Source: Puniceibacterium sp. IMCC21224
GTDB lineage: Bacteria; Pseudomonadota; Alphaproteobacteria; Rhodobacterales; Rhodobacteraceae
NCBI RefSeq assembly: GCF_001038505.1
Contig: NZ_LDPY01000001.1
Location: 868,001 to 932,000, forward strand
Direction: 5' to 3'
DNA: 64,000 nucleotides
Shown here piece after piece: positions 51,663-62,350 of the stretch. The first letter of the stretch is position 1. Each line of letters starts with the position of its first letter. The notes under the pieces are model-generated. The model did no database searches and was not told where the DNA came from. It saw nothing but the letters and a program-made list of their open reading frames with translations. The position numbers were made by a program, and so were the translations under genes.

Positions 51663-52997
51663 ATGACCCAAGCCACCGTGCCGCCCGAAGCGCCGCAACA
51701 AATCACACATGCGCGCGTGCTACGCATTGCGATACCCATCGTTATCTCAAACGCGACGGTCCCAATTCTGGGCGCAGTGGATACAGGTGTTGTGGGGCAG
51801 CTTGGCCTGGCTGCGCCGATTGGTGCGGTCGGCATTGGGGCGATCATCCTGACTGGCGTCTATTGGATGTTCGGATTTCTGCGCATGGGCACCACAGGTC
51901 TGGCAGCACAGGCCGCAGGCGAAGGCAACCGCGCCGAAGTGGCGGCCCTGCTGACCCGGGTGCTGATGATCGGTCTGGGCGCAGGTGCGCTGATGATCCT
52001 GGGGCAGGGGGCCATCATCAATCTGGGCTTTGCCCTGTCACCCGCCAGCGAAGAGGTCGAAAGCCTCGCGCGGGGGTATATGACGATCCGCATCTGGTCG
52101 GCACCCGCTGCCATTGCGCTCTATGGGATCACCGGGTGGCTGATTGCGCAAGAGCGCACCCGCGCCGTGCTGGTGCTGCAATTGTGGATGAACCTGCTCA
52201 ATATTGTGCTGGATCTATGGTTTGTCCTTGGGCTGGGCTGGGGGGTGAATGGTGTGGCCTTCGCCACCTTCCTGGCGGAATGGTCCGGGCTTGCCATGGG
52301 GTTGTGGCTCTGCCGGGCAGCGTTCCGTGTGCCTGCGTGGCGCGATTGGGCGCGGGTGTTTGACCGGATCAGGCTGATGCGGATGTTGCAGGTCAATTCC
52401 GATATCCTCGCGCGGTCCTTTCTGTTGCAGGGTATCTTTATGTCGTTCCTGTTTCTGGGGGCGGATTTTGGCGATGTGACGCTGGCCGCCAATCAGGTGC
52501 TGATCCAGTTTCTTGAAATCACCGCCTATGCGCTGGACGGCTTTGCCTTTGCCGCCGAGGCGTTGGTGGGGCAAGCCATCGGTGCCCGTAACACCGGGTT
52601 CCTGCGGCGTGGCGCGCTGTTGACCAGCTTTTGGGGGCTGGTGGTTTGCGGTGCGCTGTCGTTGGGCTTTGCGCTGGGCGGACCTGCGCTGATCGACCTG
52701 ATGGCCGATGTGCCACCAGTCCAGGCCGCGGCGCGCAGCTATCTGCCGTGGATGGTCGCGGCCCCGCTGCTGGGGCTGGCCGCCTGGATGCTGGACGGGA
52801 TCTTTATCGGTGCGACCCGGACCGCTGACATGCGCAACATGATGGTACTGTCGGCGCTGGTCTATGTGGCTGCGGTTCTGTTGTTGATGCCGGTGATGGG
52901 CAATCACGGGCTTTGGGCGGCGTTGCTGGTATCGTTTGTGGCGCGGGGCGTGACACTGGCGTGGAAATATCCGGGGCTAGAGCGGGCAGCGGCCTGA
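51663..52997 (+). CDS. MATE-family efflux transporter (DinF-like)
   Basis: A 444-residue membrane protein with twelve predicted helices. The N-terminal RIAIPIVISNATVPILGAVDTGVVGQLG and GFLRMGTTGLAAQAAGEGN, and the second half with DGFAFAAEALVGQAIGARN, are typical of the DinF branch. It would export drugs or metabolites in exchange for Na+ or H+. It follows the thioesterase by 54 bp on the same strand. Confidence 0.9.
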   Translation: MTQATVPPEAPQQITHARVLRIAIPIVISNATVPILGAVDTGVVGQLGLAAPIGAVGIGAIILTGVYWMFGFLRMGTTGLAAQAAGEGNRAEVAALLTRVLMIGLGAGALMILGQGAIINLGFALSPASEEVESLARGYMTIRIWSAPAAIALYGITGWLIAQERTRAVLVLQLWMNLLNIVLDLWFVLGLGWGVNGVAFATFLAEWSGLAMGLWLCRAAFRVPAWRDWARVFDRIRLMRMLQVNSDILARSFLLQGIFMSFLFLGADFGDVTLAANQVLIQFLEITAYALDGFAFAAEALVGQAIGARNTGFLRRGALLTSFWGLVVCGALSLGFALGGPALIDLMADVPPVQAAARSYLPWMVAAPLLGLAAWMLDGIFIGATRTADMRNMMVLSALVYVAAVLLLMPVMGNHGLWAALLVSFVARGVTLAWKYPGLERAAA

Positions 52998-53094
52998 CGC
53001 GCATTGGCGTCCCACAAGCTTCACGCTTTCGCCACACTGCCGCCGTGCATTTCGTACAGTCCTGCGTGACCGGTTAATTGCGCAGGGTGGGACC

Positions 53095-54393
53095 ATGGAC
53101 GCCATTATTATAATCGCATCGTTCATCGGTCTGGCGGCACTTGCAGGCATCGTTTATCCATTCAGGCCCTTTCGAAAGCGGCTGTATGCGTTCTTGACGT
53201 TTTTTACCTGCTTCGTCGTTGTCGGCGTCGCGGCGCCGAAAGTGGACACGGACGGTATCACAGCGGCCACCGCAGCCGCTCGCGCGCCGACCGAGGTTGC
53301 CGACGGCGACCGGATCAAGATCCCGAGCGATCCAAAAGCCATGTATTTTGTGCTGGGGATCGACGGTCGGACAGACGGCCGCATCGAAATCACCACCCGG
53401 CGTGAAGGCCCGTCGGGGACCTCGTTTGCAATTCGTCTGGTGCAGTGCGAGCCGCTGTTGTTTGGCTATATCGCGGATGGCGACAGTCAGGCCGATCTTG
53501 TCCGCGAGCCTGCGCCCGAGATGACAGAGCTGGTTGACGGTTCGATCTCGGATGTGATTTCCAAGGCAGCCTGCGCTACCACCGTTGCTGTCGCGACCCC
53601 GCCTGTGAGGCAAATGGCATCCGACGCTGACGCGACCAAGAAGGCCGCCAAACAGATAAAACTCGAAGCAGAATTGCTGCAAGCTGTTGAATCAGGTCAG
53701 TGGACCGACGCCCGCACGGCATACCGGGATTTGATCAAAACAGGCTTTGCAAGCGAGGAAGTCAAGTCTGACCTTGAGGCGCGGATGCTCGCGCTGGTGC
53801 GGCCATTGCCGTCGAGTGCGCGCGAAACGAATCTGCAAGGATATCAATTTCTTGCGGAAGTCCGCCCGGAGAAAGCCGAATACATCGCCAAGATCGAAAC
53901 CTACGAGGCCGCGATCAAGGCGGCACGACAGCGTGCCGTGACGTCCCTTCGAACCACGGAAGACAAGATTGAAGGTATCACGTGGTATCAGCACCCGAAC
54001 GCGCCAAAGTATCTCAACAGCCGATCCACGGCGTATCTCTATATGGGCAAGAAAGGCGGCGCGGGCCGCCCGTGGTTGCGCATGAAGGTGCAATATACCG
54101 GCTCCGACTGGCTTTTCGTTACAAGCGTGACGGCGTGGCATGACGGAATAAAGGAGTCGCTGATCGCAGGCTCTTTTGAACGCGACAACAACACGAGCAT
54201 CTGGGAGTGGATGGATGTGACCCCGGATGACGATCAGATCGAAGTCTTACGGTCGCTGGCAACTGCAAACGAAGCCATCCTGCGGTTTAACGGCGACCAA
54301 TACCACAGGGATGTGACGCTTTCTTCCGGCGACAAAAAGGCGATCCGCGATATTCTTGACGCGCATGACGCCCTGCGCAACGGGCAGTGGTGA
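53095..54393 (+). CDS. Membrane-anchored hypothetical protein
   Basis: A 432-residue protein with two N-terminal membrane segments (IIIIASFIGLAALAGIVYPF and YAFLTFFTCFVVVGVAA), a small beta-rich domain (SDPKAMYFVLGIDGRTDGRIEITT), a helical stretch (TKKAAKQIKLEAELLQAVESGQWTDA) and a C-terminal domain with EGITWYQHPNAPKYLNSRSTAYLYMG. No named family is recognised; a similar C-terminal part occurs in phage- or stress-related proteins but this is unsure. Confidence 0.6.
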   Translation: MDAIIIIASFIGLAALAGIVYPFRPFRKRLYAFLTFFTCFVVVGVAAPKVDTDGITAATAAARAPTEVADGDRIKIPSDPKAMYFVLGIDGRTDGRIEITTRREGPSGTSFAIRLVQCEPLLFGYIADGDSQADLVREPAPEMTELVDGSISDVISKAACATTVAVATPPVRQMASDADATKKAAKQIKLEAELLQAVESGQWTDARTAYRDLIKTGFASEEVKSDLEARMLALVRPLPSSARETNLQGYQFLAEVRPEKAEYIAKIETYEAAIKAARQRAVTSLRTTEDKIEGITWYQHPNAPKYLNSRSTAYLYMGKKGGAGRPWLRMKVQYTGSDWLFVTSVTAWHDGIKESLIAGSFERDNNTSIWEWMDVTPDDDQIEVLRSLATANEAILRFNGDQYHRDVTLSSGDKKAIRDILDAHDALRNGQW

Positions 54394-54630
54394 GGTGAAC
54401 GCGTATCACCCGGTCGATATTTTCAGCCACATCCGGTGTCGCGGTCTGACTTGGTTACGGTCTGGCAGACATGGAGGCATCCGGAGCCCCTGAGTGCCCC
54501 CGATCAAAGCCTGCGCAAAACGTCCCGTGCAGGCGCCAACGCCTCACCTGTGGCCTCTCGAATTCGAATCGCACTGGAAATCCGCGCCCGGCTTGCTTAG
54601 AGATACACTCTGATCCAGGGGAGATGAGCC

Positions 54631-55851
54631 ATGAACGATCTATTCAACAGTTTCATGACCGGGCCCGACGAAAAAGGCCGCTTTGGTCAGTTCGGCGGGC
54701 GGTTCGTGTCGGAAACGCTGATGCCGCTCATCCTGGAACTGGAAGAGCAGTACGAGCGCTCCAAGACCGATAAATCATTCTGGGACGAGATGGATTTCCT
54801 GTGGAAACATTACGTCGGCCGTCCCAGCCCGCTGTATCACGCCGAACGGCTGACGGAACATCTGGGCGGCGCCAAGGTGTATATGAAGCGTGACGAGCTG
54901 AACCACACCGGCGCGCACAAGATCAACAATGTGCTGGGGCAGATCATCCTCGCCCGTCGCATGGGCAAGACCCGGATCATCGCGGAAACTGGCGCCGGTC
55001 AGCACGGCGTTGCCACGGCCACCGTTTGCGCCAAGTTCGGCCTGAAATGCGTCGTCTACATGGGCGCGCATGATGTCGAACGTCAGCAGCCGAACGTCTT
55101 TCGCATGCGCCTGCTGGGGGCCGAGGTGATTCCGGTCACGTCGGGACGTGGGACGCTCAAGGACGCGATGAACGATGCGCTGCGCGACTGGGTAACCAAC
55201 GTGCGCGATACCTTCTACTGCATTGGCACCGTGGCCGGCCCGCACCCGTATCCGGCTATGGTCCGCGATTTTCAAGCCATCATAGGCAAGGAAACCAAGG
55301 AACAAATGCACGAGGCCGAGGGCCGTCTGCCCGACACGCTGGTCGCAGCCATCGGTGGCGGATCGAACGCCATGGGGCTGTTCTTTCCCTTCCTCGACGA
55401 CAAGGATGTGCAGATCATCGGGGTTGAAGCCGGCGGCAAAGGCGTGAATGCCAAGATGGAGCATTGCGCCTCGCTCACCGGCGGTCGTCCGGGTGTGCTG
55501 CACGGTAATCGTACCTATCTGTTGCAGGATGACGACGGACAGATTCTTGAGGGGTTCTCGATCTCTGCCGGTTTGGATTATCCGGGCATCGGGCCAGAAC
55601 ATTCCTGGCTGCACGACATCGGTCGGGCGGAATACGTCGCCATCACCGACGTCGAGGCGCTTGAGGCGTTTCAACTGTGTTGCGCGATGGAAGGGATCAT
55701 TCCGGCACTGGAACCCAGCCACGCGCTGGCGCACGTAATGAAGATTGCGCCGACCCTGCCGCGCGACCATATCATTTGCATGAACATGTGTGGGCGCGGC
55801 GACAAAGACATCTATACCGTCGCCAAGGCGCTTGGCTTTGACATGAGTTGA
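54631..55851 (+). CDS. trpB: Tryptophan synthase beta subunit
   Basis: A 406-residue PLP enzyme that joins indole and serine to tryptophan. [17 protein letters not shown], the PLP-binding Lys97 in [27 protein letters not shown] and the phosphate loop GGGSNAMG are all intact. ATG 54631 has GGGGAGA upstream. trpF, often its upstream partner, is not here; instead a hypothetical gene lies 237 bp away, so the gene probably has its own promoter. A terminator follows. Confidence 0.97.
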   Translation: MNDLFNSFMTGPDEKGRFGQFGGRFVSETLMPLILELEEQYERSKTDKSFWDEMDFLWKHYVGRPSPLYHAERLTEHLGGAKVYMKRDELNHTGAHKINNVLGQIILARRMGKTRIIAETGAGQHGVATATVCAKFGLKCVVYMGAHDVERQQPNVFRMRLLGAEVIPVTSGRGTLKDAMNDALRDWVTNVRDTFYCIGTVAGPHPYPAMVRDFQAIIGKETKEQMHEAEGRLPDTLVAAIGGGSNAMGLFFPFLDDKDVQIIGVEAGGKGVNAKMEHCASLTGGRPGVLHGNRTYLLQDDDGQILEGFSISAGLDYPGIGPEHSWLHDIGRAEYVAITDVEALEAFQLCCAMEGIIPALEPSHALAHVMKIAPTLPRDHIICMNMCGRGDKDIYTVAKALGFDMS

Positions 55852-55882
55852 CGCCCACACGCAGCGCCGGGACACATCATTG

Positions 55883-55917
55883 CCTCGCCGACGCGCATGT
55901 GTCAGTCGAGGTTTTTT
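55883..55917 (+). terminator. Rho-independent terminator after trpB
   Basis: CCTCG at 55883-55887 pairs with CGAGG at 55907-55911, followed by six T. The loop is long (19 nt) but has inner pairing potential. It sits 32 bp after the trpB stop. Confidence 0.6.
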
Positions 55918-56029
55918 CTGCCTCATCTCTCATCCAGAGGTGCCTGATGTGAATCAGACGATAAGTCCTATATGGATAAGTTTTCCGGGAAATTCAGACC
56001 TCAAGTCTTTGATATTTACCCTATAGATA

Positions 56030-56398
56030 TCATATTTTGTAAAGCTCAAGAATGTTCAAAGGCACGACATCCAGTGCCCGCTGGTGGGTCGCCGCGAGGT
56101 TGACGCCCGGTGCACAACCCTCGTCATGGGCCTGGAGGAACCGTCCGGCACAAAGGCACCAATGGTCGCCGGGCTTCAGTCCTGAAAACTGATACTGGGG
56201 CATCGGCGTCGTCAGATCGTTGCCGACATATTTGGAATAGGCAAGGAACTCGGCCGTCATCACGGCACAGACAGTGTGGCTGCCCTGATCGGCGGCACAG
56301 GTGTTGCACATCCCGTCGCGAAAGAACCCAGTGAGGGGGTCGGAAGAACAGCTTTGAAGATCGCCGCCGAGGGCATTGATTTGCGCATCTTTTTTCAT
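56030..56398 (-). CDS. DUF2237 family protein
   Basis: A 122-residue protein from ATG 56398. GGDLQSCSSDPLTGFFRDGMCNTCAADQGSHTVCAVMTAEFL and GDHWCLCAGRFLQAHDEGCAPGV (split) give a characteristic set of conserved cysteines and the segment LAATHQRALDVVPLNILELY at the end, all typical of DUF2237. No reaction is known. It is 25 bp from the pth stop on the same strand. Confidence 0.9.
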   Translation of the reverse strand: MKKDAQINALGGDLQSCSSDPLTGFFRDGMCNTCAADQGSHTVCAVMTAEFLAYSKYVGNDLTTPMPQYQFSGLKPGDHWCLCAGRFLQAHDEGCAPGVNLAATHQRALDVVPLNILELYKI

Positions 56399-56423
56399 GA
56401 GCGTGTTCCTTTGGTTATGGGTA

Positions 56424-57119
56424 TCAGCGAAATCGGTCCGCCAGCCGTTGCAGCGGCGACCGAGGTTCTGGGGCGGGTTCCGATGTTTGGGACGATACAG
56501 GCAGGGGTTGGTCCGTCTTGGCCTGAACCTTGGTCCCACCGCCCGAGCGGGGCGGGGACACCCGCAAACCGACCGCGTTCAGGAAACCCGCGGCGTCGTC
56601 TGCGGCCAGTGCCTCGGAACCATCTGTCAGCCCACGCAACACGTCGTCGAGCCAGTCCTGATCCGCTTTGGCAAAATCATGCAGAACATAGCCCGCAACC
56701 AGTTCCTTGCGCCCAGGATGCCCAATGCCAAGGCGCACGCGTCGGTAAGCCTCGCCGATATGCCCATGGATCGACCGCAATCCGTTGTGACCTGCGTGAC
56801 CACCGCCAACCTTGACCCGCACCTTGCCGGGGGCAAGGTCAAGCTCGTCGTGGAACACGGTAACATCACCGGGTTCGAGCTTGTAGAACCGCATCGCCTC
56901 GCCCACCGCCTGACCTGAGAGGTTCATGAAGGTTGCGGGTTTCAACAGCAACACTTTGTCACCGCCCAGCCGACCCTCGGCCACATGCCCCTGAAACCGC
57001 GCTTTCCACGGCTGGAACCCATGCGCATCGGCGATCCGGTCAACCGCCATGAACCCGATATTGTGCCGATTGGCGCTGTGCTGGCTGCCCGGATTGCCCA
57101 GGCCGACGAAAATTTTCAT
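56424..57119 (-). CDS. pth: Peptidyl-tRNA hydrolase
   Basis: A 231-residue enzyme that recycles peptidyl-tRNA dropped by ribosomes. The N-terminal [11 protein letters not shown], catalytic His19 in [17 protein letters not shown], and [15 protein letters not shown] with the essential Asp are intact. A 40-residue Pro/Ser-rich C-terminal extension makes it longer than the usual 190. It lies 130 bp behind rplY on the same strand, a frequent pairing. Confidence 0.95.
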   Translation of the reverse strand: MKIFVGLGNPGSQHSANRHNIGFMAVDRIADAHGFQPWKARFQGHVAEGRLGGDKVLLLKPATFMNLSGQAVGEAMRFYKLEPGDVTVFHDELDLAPGKVRVKVGGGHAGHNGLRSIHGHIGEAYRRVRLGIGHPGRKELVAGYVLHDFAKADQDWLDDVLRGLTDGSEALAADDAAGFLNAVGLRVSPPRSGGGTKVQAKTDQPLPVSSQTSEPAPEPRSPLQRLADRFR

Positions 57120-57193
57120 GGGAGCGTCCTCGCGTTCACCTCTTGGGTGGTCATTGGCAGAGATAGGCCGCATTTGGCACGGCTGCAACGCAA

Positions 57194-57218
57194 ACGGCCC
57201 CGCCATCAAGGCAGGGCC
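57194..57218 (-). terminator. Hairpin terminator after rplY
   Basis: CGGCCCTGCC and GGCGGGGCCG (minus strand) pair around a 5-nt loop and are followed by TTTGCGTT, so a moderate terminator between rplY and pth is likely. Confidence 0.5.
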
Positions 57219-57249
57219 GCATCAATCGCTTCGAATCGGGGACCTGAAA

Positions 57250-57876
57250 TTAGGCCTCTTCCGCCTCGTCCACTTCCTCGTCGTCGTCAACACCAGCCGA
57301 GCGCAGGCCCGACGGAGCCGAGATGTTTGCAATCACAAAATCACGATCGATCGTTGGCTTTGCGCCTTCGGGCAGGGTCACGTTGGAAATCGTGACGGTG
57401 TCGCCGATGTCCAGACCAGTGAGGTCGACGGTGATGTGATCGGGGATATCCCCCGCCGTCACCATCAGCTCGACCTCGGGGCGAACAACGGTCAGAACGC
57501 CACCCTTCTTGATGCCGGGCGCGATGGCTTCGTTCTCAAAGTTCACGTGGATGAACAGGTTGATCTTGGACGTGCGGCGCAGGCGCATCAGGTCCAGATG
57601 GGTCGGCTGATCCTTGACCACGTCGCGCTGCACGTTGCGGCAGATCACGCGCACGTCCTCGTGGCCTTCAACCTTGAGGTTGAAAAGCGTCGAAAGAAAA
57701 CGACCGGCCTTCAGCCGCTTGAGCAGGGTGTTGTACGGAATGTTGATCGACAGCGGCTCAGCACCGCCACCGTAAACGATACCCGGAACAAGGTTGTCGC
57801 GACGTGCCTGACGAGCGGCGCCCTTGCCTGTCCCCGTCCGGACTTGTGCTTCGAGATCAGGAATCTCTCCAGCCAT
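57250..57876 (-). CDS. rplY: Ribosomal protein L25/TL5 (general stress protein Ctc)
   Basis: A 208-residue long-form L25 that binds 5S r[29 protein letters not shown] and [23 protein letters not shown] (split) mark the L25 domain, followed by the TL5-type C-terminal beta domain ([22 protein letters not shown]) and an acidic end. Length fits alphaproteobacterial proteins. Confidence 0.95.
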   Translation of the reverse strand: MAGEIPDLEAQVRTGTGKGAARQARRDNLVPGIVYGGGAEPLSINIPYNTLLKRLKAGRFLSTLFNLKVEGHEDVRVICRNVQRDVVKDQPTHLDLMRLRRTSKINLFIHVNFENEAIAPGIKKGGVLTVVRPEVELMVTAGDIPDHITVDLTGLDIGDTVTISNVTLPEGAKPTIDRDFVIANISAPSGLRSAGVDDDEEVDEAEEA

Positions 57877-58096
57877 ATTGGTCTCTCCTGGTTAGGGCGG
57901 GGCTCCTCCAAGGCTGTAGCCCCGCGTGAACGTCGCGCGATAAACCGGATTGGCCCATATAGCAAGGCGTTTAAGGCTGCCCGCAATGGGCAGTGAACGA
58001 AAACCCATCACCGTATTTTTGCCGAAAGATGACGGGGGGTGCGACCAAACGCACGCCAAGTCACCCCGTACGGTTCTGTGGCGGCGCGGCCCAAGT

Positions 58097-58121
58097 CTTC
58101 TTCTCTTCAAAAATACGCAAA
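58097..58121 (-). repeat. 25-bp intergenic motif, copy C
   Basis: On the minus strand TTTGCGTATTT, then TT and GAAGAGAAGAAG. It begins 38 bp after the stop of the lactate-oxidase gene. The surrounding gap (57877-58158) has no gene. Confidence 0.7.
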
Positions 58122-58158
58122 GAATCCAACCTCTGCTCCAGGCGCAACATCCAGAGAT

Positions 58159-59322
58159 TTATTGCCAGCGCCCTTCAAAGCCCTCTGGGACCAATAGGAT
58201 ATCGCGGTCGAGCCCCTTGACATCACGCCGTCCGCACAAAGCCATGGTCAGGTCCAGTTCTTTGTGGATAATTTTCAGTGCGTCGCTTACGCCTTGCTGG
58301 CCATTGGCGCCCAGACCGTAAACATAGGCGCGGCCGATGTAGGTCCCCTTGGCCCCCATTGCCAACGCCTTGAGAACGTCTTGGCCCGAGCGGATACCCG
58401 AATCGAGGTGCACCTCGATCTTGTCACCAACCGCGTCGAGAATGGCGGGTAGCGCCCGGATTGAACTCAGCGCACCGTCCAGCTGTCGGCCGCCGTGGTT
58501 TGACACGATGATGGCATCTGCACCGACGTTCAGCGCCTCCAGCGCGTCACGCGGGTCCATGATCCCCTTGATGATCAGCGGTCCGTCCCACATCTTGCGG
58601 AATTGCCGGATCCGGTCCCAGTCCAGCGACTGATCAAAGCTTTCGTTGGTCCAATTTCCCAGCGATGAGGGGTCCGAAACCCCCTTGGCGTGGCCAACAA
58701 TGTTGCCAAAGAACCGTCGTTTGGTCCGCAGCATCCCCAGGCCCCAGTGTACCTTGGTCATCATGTTGGCCACGGATTTTGCTGTCAGCTTGGGCGGGGC
58801 TGACAGCCCGTTCTTCAAATCTTTGTGTCGTTGGCCAAGCAATTGCAGATCCACCGTGATCACAGCAGCCGAGCATTTCGCCGCCTTGGCCCGGTCAAAC
58901 AGCCGCTGCATGAAGTCGTCGTCCTTGAGCGTGTAGACCTGCATCCAGAACGGCTTGTCGGTGTTGGCGGCGACATCCTCGATCGAACAGATCGACATGG
59001 TACTGAGGATGTAGGGCACGCCGAATTGTTCGGCAGCTCGGGCGGCTTTGATCTCGCCGTCGTAGTGCTGCATGCCGGTTAGGCCGACGGGGGCCAGTCC
59101 GACGGGCATTGCCACGTCTTGTCCAATCATCGTGCTGGCAGTCGAGCGGCCCGCCATATCTGTCGCGACCCGCTGGCGCAGGTAAATGTCATTAAAGTCA
59201 GAAACGTTGTTGCGAAAGGTTTGTTCCGACCAGCTGCCCGATTCCGTGTAGTCATAGAACATCTTGGGGACACGGCGGCGGTAAATCCGCTTGAGGTCGT
59301 CAATCTCGGTGATAACGGGCAT
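58159..59322 (-). CDS. lldD: FMN-dependent alpha-hydroxy-acid dehydrogenase (L-lactate type)
   Basis: A 387-residue TIM-barrel flavoenzyme. The active site is conserved: YDYTESGSWSE, LAPVGLTGMQH, the catalytic His276 in IIVSNHGGRQLDG, and the FMN-phosphate segment LDSGIRSGQDVLKALAMGAKGTYIGR (split). It would oxidise L-lactate or a related 2-hydroxy acid. It is monocistronic on the minus strand. Confidence 0.9.
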   Translation of the reverse strand: MPVITEIDDLKRIYRRRVPKMFYDYTESGSWSEQTFRNNVSDFNDIYLRQRVATDMAGRSTASTMIGQDVAMPVGLAPVGLTGMQHYDGEIKAARAAEQFGVPYILSTMSICSIEDVAANTDKPFWMQVYTLKDDDFMQRLFDRAKAAKCSAAVITVDLQLLGQRHKDLKNGLSAPPKLTAKSVANMMTKVHWGLGMLRTKRRFFGNIVGHAKGVSDPSSLGNWTNESFDQSLDWDRIRQFRKMWDGPLIIKGIMDPRDALEALNVGADAIIVSNHGGRQLDGALSSIRALPAILDAVGDKIEVHLDSGIRSGQDVLKALAMGAKGTYIGRAYVYGLGANGQQGVSDALKIIHKELDLTMALCGRRDVKGLDRDILLVPEGFEGRWQ

Positions 59323-59539
59323 GGGCCGGTCCTTTCGCGCGGGGATTGGTCAGGTTTGAGTACCAATGCCGACGCAACCGGGCAATGGGTCAAATGCGAC
59401 CGAGGGAACTTGAAGCCAGAGAGACGTTGCTATTGTGAGTCAGGCATATCGAATGCGTTGCAAACCGAACACAAAGACAATTGCTGTCACTGTGATCGGC
59501 TCTGCATACGCCCGCCGGGCATGGGCAAAACTACTGGCC

Positions 59540-62350
59540 TTAGGACGTGGCGCGTTCTACCCCGGCGTCGATGGCGGCGCGAAGTTTACGCTCAAGCATC
59601 TTCTGCTTCGACACGGTGTGGTATTTCAGGCCGAACATATCCTTGACGTAGAAGCTGTCGACCACCTGTTCACCATAGGTCGCGATCACGGCCGAGGCGA
59701 TGTAGACGTGGCTCGCCGCGAGGGTGCGGGTCAGGTCATACAGCAGGCCGGGGCGGTCGCGGGTATCCACCTCGATGATGGTATAAATCTCGGATCCGTC
59801 GTTGTCGAAGATGATCGAAGTTGGCACCTTGAAAGCGCGTTCGCGTTTCTTGAGCTTGTCCTTGGAGCGCATCAGGTCGTTCGATCCCAATTCTCCGCGC
59901 AGCGCCTTGCCAATCACGTCACGCAGGCGGGGCAGGCGAATGGCGTCGTAGGGTGATCCGTCACCGTCCTGAATCCAGAAGGCGGCGGTGGCGAAGCCAT
60001 CTTTTGATGTATAGGTGCGGGCGTCCACGACATTTGCACCCGCCAACGACACGGCGCCGGCCAGACGTGAGAATATGCCGGGATGATCATCCAGCGCGAA
60101 ACAGACACGGGTTGCATCGCGCTCTTCGTCGGGGTGGATGTCGATGCCGATCTCACCGGGGCCGATGTCGCGCAACAGACGGGCAAACACCACATGTGCG
60201 GTGACATGCAACCCCTGCCAATACGGCGGATAGTGACGGGCTTTTTCTGTGCGCAGGTCCTTGGCGTCCCAATCCGAGAGCGCTTCGCGCAGCAGAGTCT
60301 TGGCCTCGGCGCCGCGACGTTCGCGGTTCAGTGCCTCCATACCGTTTTCCAAACCGTCGCGGGTCTGACGGTAGAGCGCACGCAGCAATGCGGCCTTCCA
60401 GTTGTTCCAGGTGCCGGGGCCAACGCCACGAATGTCACAAACCGTCAGCAGCAGCAGCAGGTCGAGCCGCTCGCGAGTCTGCACCGCTTTGGCGAAATCG
60501 CGCACTGTGCGGGGGTCGGCGATGTCGCGTTTCTGCGCCATATCGGACATCAGCAGGTGGTGGCGGACCAGCCATTCGACGGTGGCGCTGTCCTTGGCGC
60601 TCAGGCCAAGGCGGGGGGCCACCCTGCGGGCGATCTGGGCGCCTAGGATCGAATGATCCTCGTCCCGGCCTTTCCCGATGTCATGCAGCAACATCGCGAC
60701 GTACAGCACCTTGCGGTTGATGCCCTCTTTCAGAATCAGAGATGCGACGGGCAGCTCTTCGACCAGCTGGCAATTTTCGATCTCGGAGAGGTTCCAGATG
60801 CACTGAATCGTATGCTCGTCGACTGTGTAGTGGTGGTACATGTTGAACTGCATCATTGCGACGATCAGTTCGAATTCGGGTATAAAGGCGCCGAGCACAC
60901 CCAGTTCGTTCATCCGGCGCAGGGCACGGTCGGGATTGCCATGTTTCAGCAACAGATCGAGAAAGATCTGCTGCGCCTCTTTTGACTGACGCATGTCTTC
61001 GTCGATCAGTTTCAGGTTCGCAACGATCAGCCGCATGGCGTCGGGATGGATCAGCAGACCGGTGCGCAGTGCCTCTTGAAAAATCCGCAGCAGGTTCATC
61101 TTGTCTGCCAGAAAAGCCTTTTCGTTTAACGGGTTGATGCGCCCATTAATGACCTGATAGCCATCGCCGACCTTGGGTGGCCGGCGATTGAAAAAGCGTG
61201 CCAGCAGGGGGGCGTCTTTGATATGTTCGGCTTCGAGCGAGGTCAGGAAAATACGCGTCAGATCGCCAACGGCCGTGGCGTGGCGAAAATACTCGTGCAT
61301 AAAGATTTCCACCGCGCGGCGGCTGCCACGGTCGGTGTAGCCCATCGCTTCGGCAACGGCGACCTGCATGTCAAATGTCAGTTGCTCCATCGCGCGCCCG
61401 GCGATCAGGTGCAGGTGGCAGCGCACCGACCATAGAAAGTTCTCGGCCTTGACGAATGTGTTGTATTCCTCGGGGCGAAACACGCCGAGGCGCATCATTT
61501 CGCCGATATCGTCGGTGTGGTGAATGTATTTGGTGATCCAGAACAGCGATTGCAGGTCGCGCAGGCCGCCTTTGCCTTCTTTGACGTTGGGTTCGACCAC
61601 ATATCGCTGGCCGCCCTGCTTTTCGTGGCGCGCGTCACGCTCGGCCAGCTTGGCGGTGACAAAATCGCGGATGGTGCCGGTGAACAGCTCGTTCCAGAGC
61701 CGCGCGTCGAGATCCTGCGCCAGCGCGGCTTCGCCGATCAGGAACCGGTGCTCCAGCATGGCTGTACGGATGGTATAATCCTCGGCCCCGAGGCGCAGAC
61801 AATCCTTGACGGTGCGCGAGGCATGGCCGACCTTGAGCTTGAGATCCCACAGGATGTAGAGCATCGATTCAATCACGCTCTCGGCCCAGGCGGTGATCTT
61901 GTAGGGCGTCAGGAACAGCAGATCGACATCGGACTGCGGGGCCATCTCACCGCGGCCATATCCGCCAACCGCGATCACGGCGATCTGTTCGCCCTTGGTC
62001 GGGTTCGACAGGGGGTGCAGCTGTTTGATTGCCACTTCCCAGGTCAGGGTGACAAGGCAATCGGTAATCCAGGTGTATGAGCGGGTCGCGGGACCGGCGG
62101 CAAAGGGCCGCTGGGCGAATCTTTTGGCGATTTCAATCCGTCCGTCGTCGCGCGCGTCACCAAGGATCTGCACACATGCAGCGCGCACGCTGCGTTCGTC
62201 CGTCGCCCCTTGGATTGCATTCCAGAGCGTCTTGCGGATGGCGGTACGGTCGAAAATGGCTTCTGCCGGAGCGATCAGATCGTCCGGCAGCACCGTTGCG
62301 TCGAAAACATCAGAATCCGGCGCCGCCGAAGCTTCTTGGGGCAGGGTCAA
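59540..62350 (-). CDS. glnD: [Protein-PII] uridylyltransferase
   Basis: A 936-residue bifunctional nitrogen-status sensor that uridylylates and deuridylylates PII. Domains in order: nucleotidyltransferase (GGYGRGEMAPQSDVDLLFL with Asp141/Asp143), central helical region, HD hydrolase (LLHDIGKGRDEDHS) and two ACT domains (about 735-820 and 845-930, DDHPGIFSRLAGAVSLAGANV and DTRDRPGLLYDLTRTLAAS). Length is normal. Its 5' end overlaps the 3' end of the LppC-like gene by about 41 bp. Confidence 0.96.
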   Translation of the reverse strand: MTLPQEASAAPDSDVFDATVLPDDLIAPAEAIFDRTAIRKTLWNAIQGATDERSVRAACVQILGDARDDGRIEIAKRFAQRPFAAGPATRSYTWITDCLVTLTWEVAIKQLHPLSNPTKGEQIAVIAVGGYGRGEMAPQSDVDLLFLTPYKITAWAESVIESMLYILWDLKLKVGHASRTVKDCLRLGAEDYTIRTAMLEHRFLIGEAALAQDLDARLWNELFTGTIRDFVTAKLAERDARHEKQGGQRYVVEPNVKEGKGGLRDLQSLFWITKYIHHTDDIGEMMRLGVFRPEEYNTFVKAENFLWSVRCHLHLIAGRAMEQLTFDMQVAVAEAMGYTDRGSRRAVEIFMHEYFRHATAVGDLTRIFLTSLEAEHIKDAPLLARFFNRRPPKVGDGYQVINGRINPLNEKAFLADKMNLLRIFQEALRTGLLIHPDAMRLIVANLKLIDEDMRQSKEAQQIFLDLLLKHGNPDRALRRMNELGVLGAFIPEFELIVAMMQFNMYHHYTVDEHTIQCIWNLSEIENCQLVEELPVASLILKEGINRKVLYVAMLLHDIGKGRDEDHSILGAQIARRVAPRLGLSAKDSATVEWLVRHHLLMSDMAQKRDIADPRTVRDFAKAVQTRERLDLLLLLTVCDIRGVGPGTWNNWKAALLRALYRQTRDGLENGMEALNRERRGAEAKTLLREALSDWDAKDLRTEKARHYPPYWQGLHVTAHVVFARLLRDIGPGEIGIDIHPDEERDATRVCFALDDHPGIFSRLAGAVSLAGANVVDARTYTSKDGFATAAFWIQDGDGSPYDAIRLPRLRDVIGKALRGELGSNDLMRSKDKLKKRERAFKVPTSIIFDNDGSEIYTIIEVDTRDRPGLLYDLTRTLAASHVYIASAVIATYGEQVVDSFYVKDMFGLKYHTVSKQKMLERKLRAAIDAGVERATS

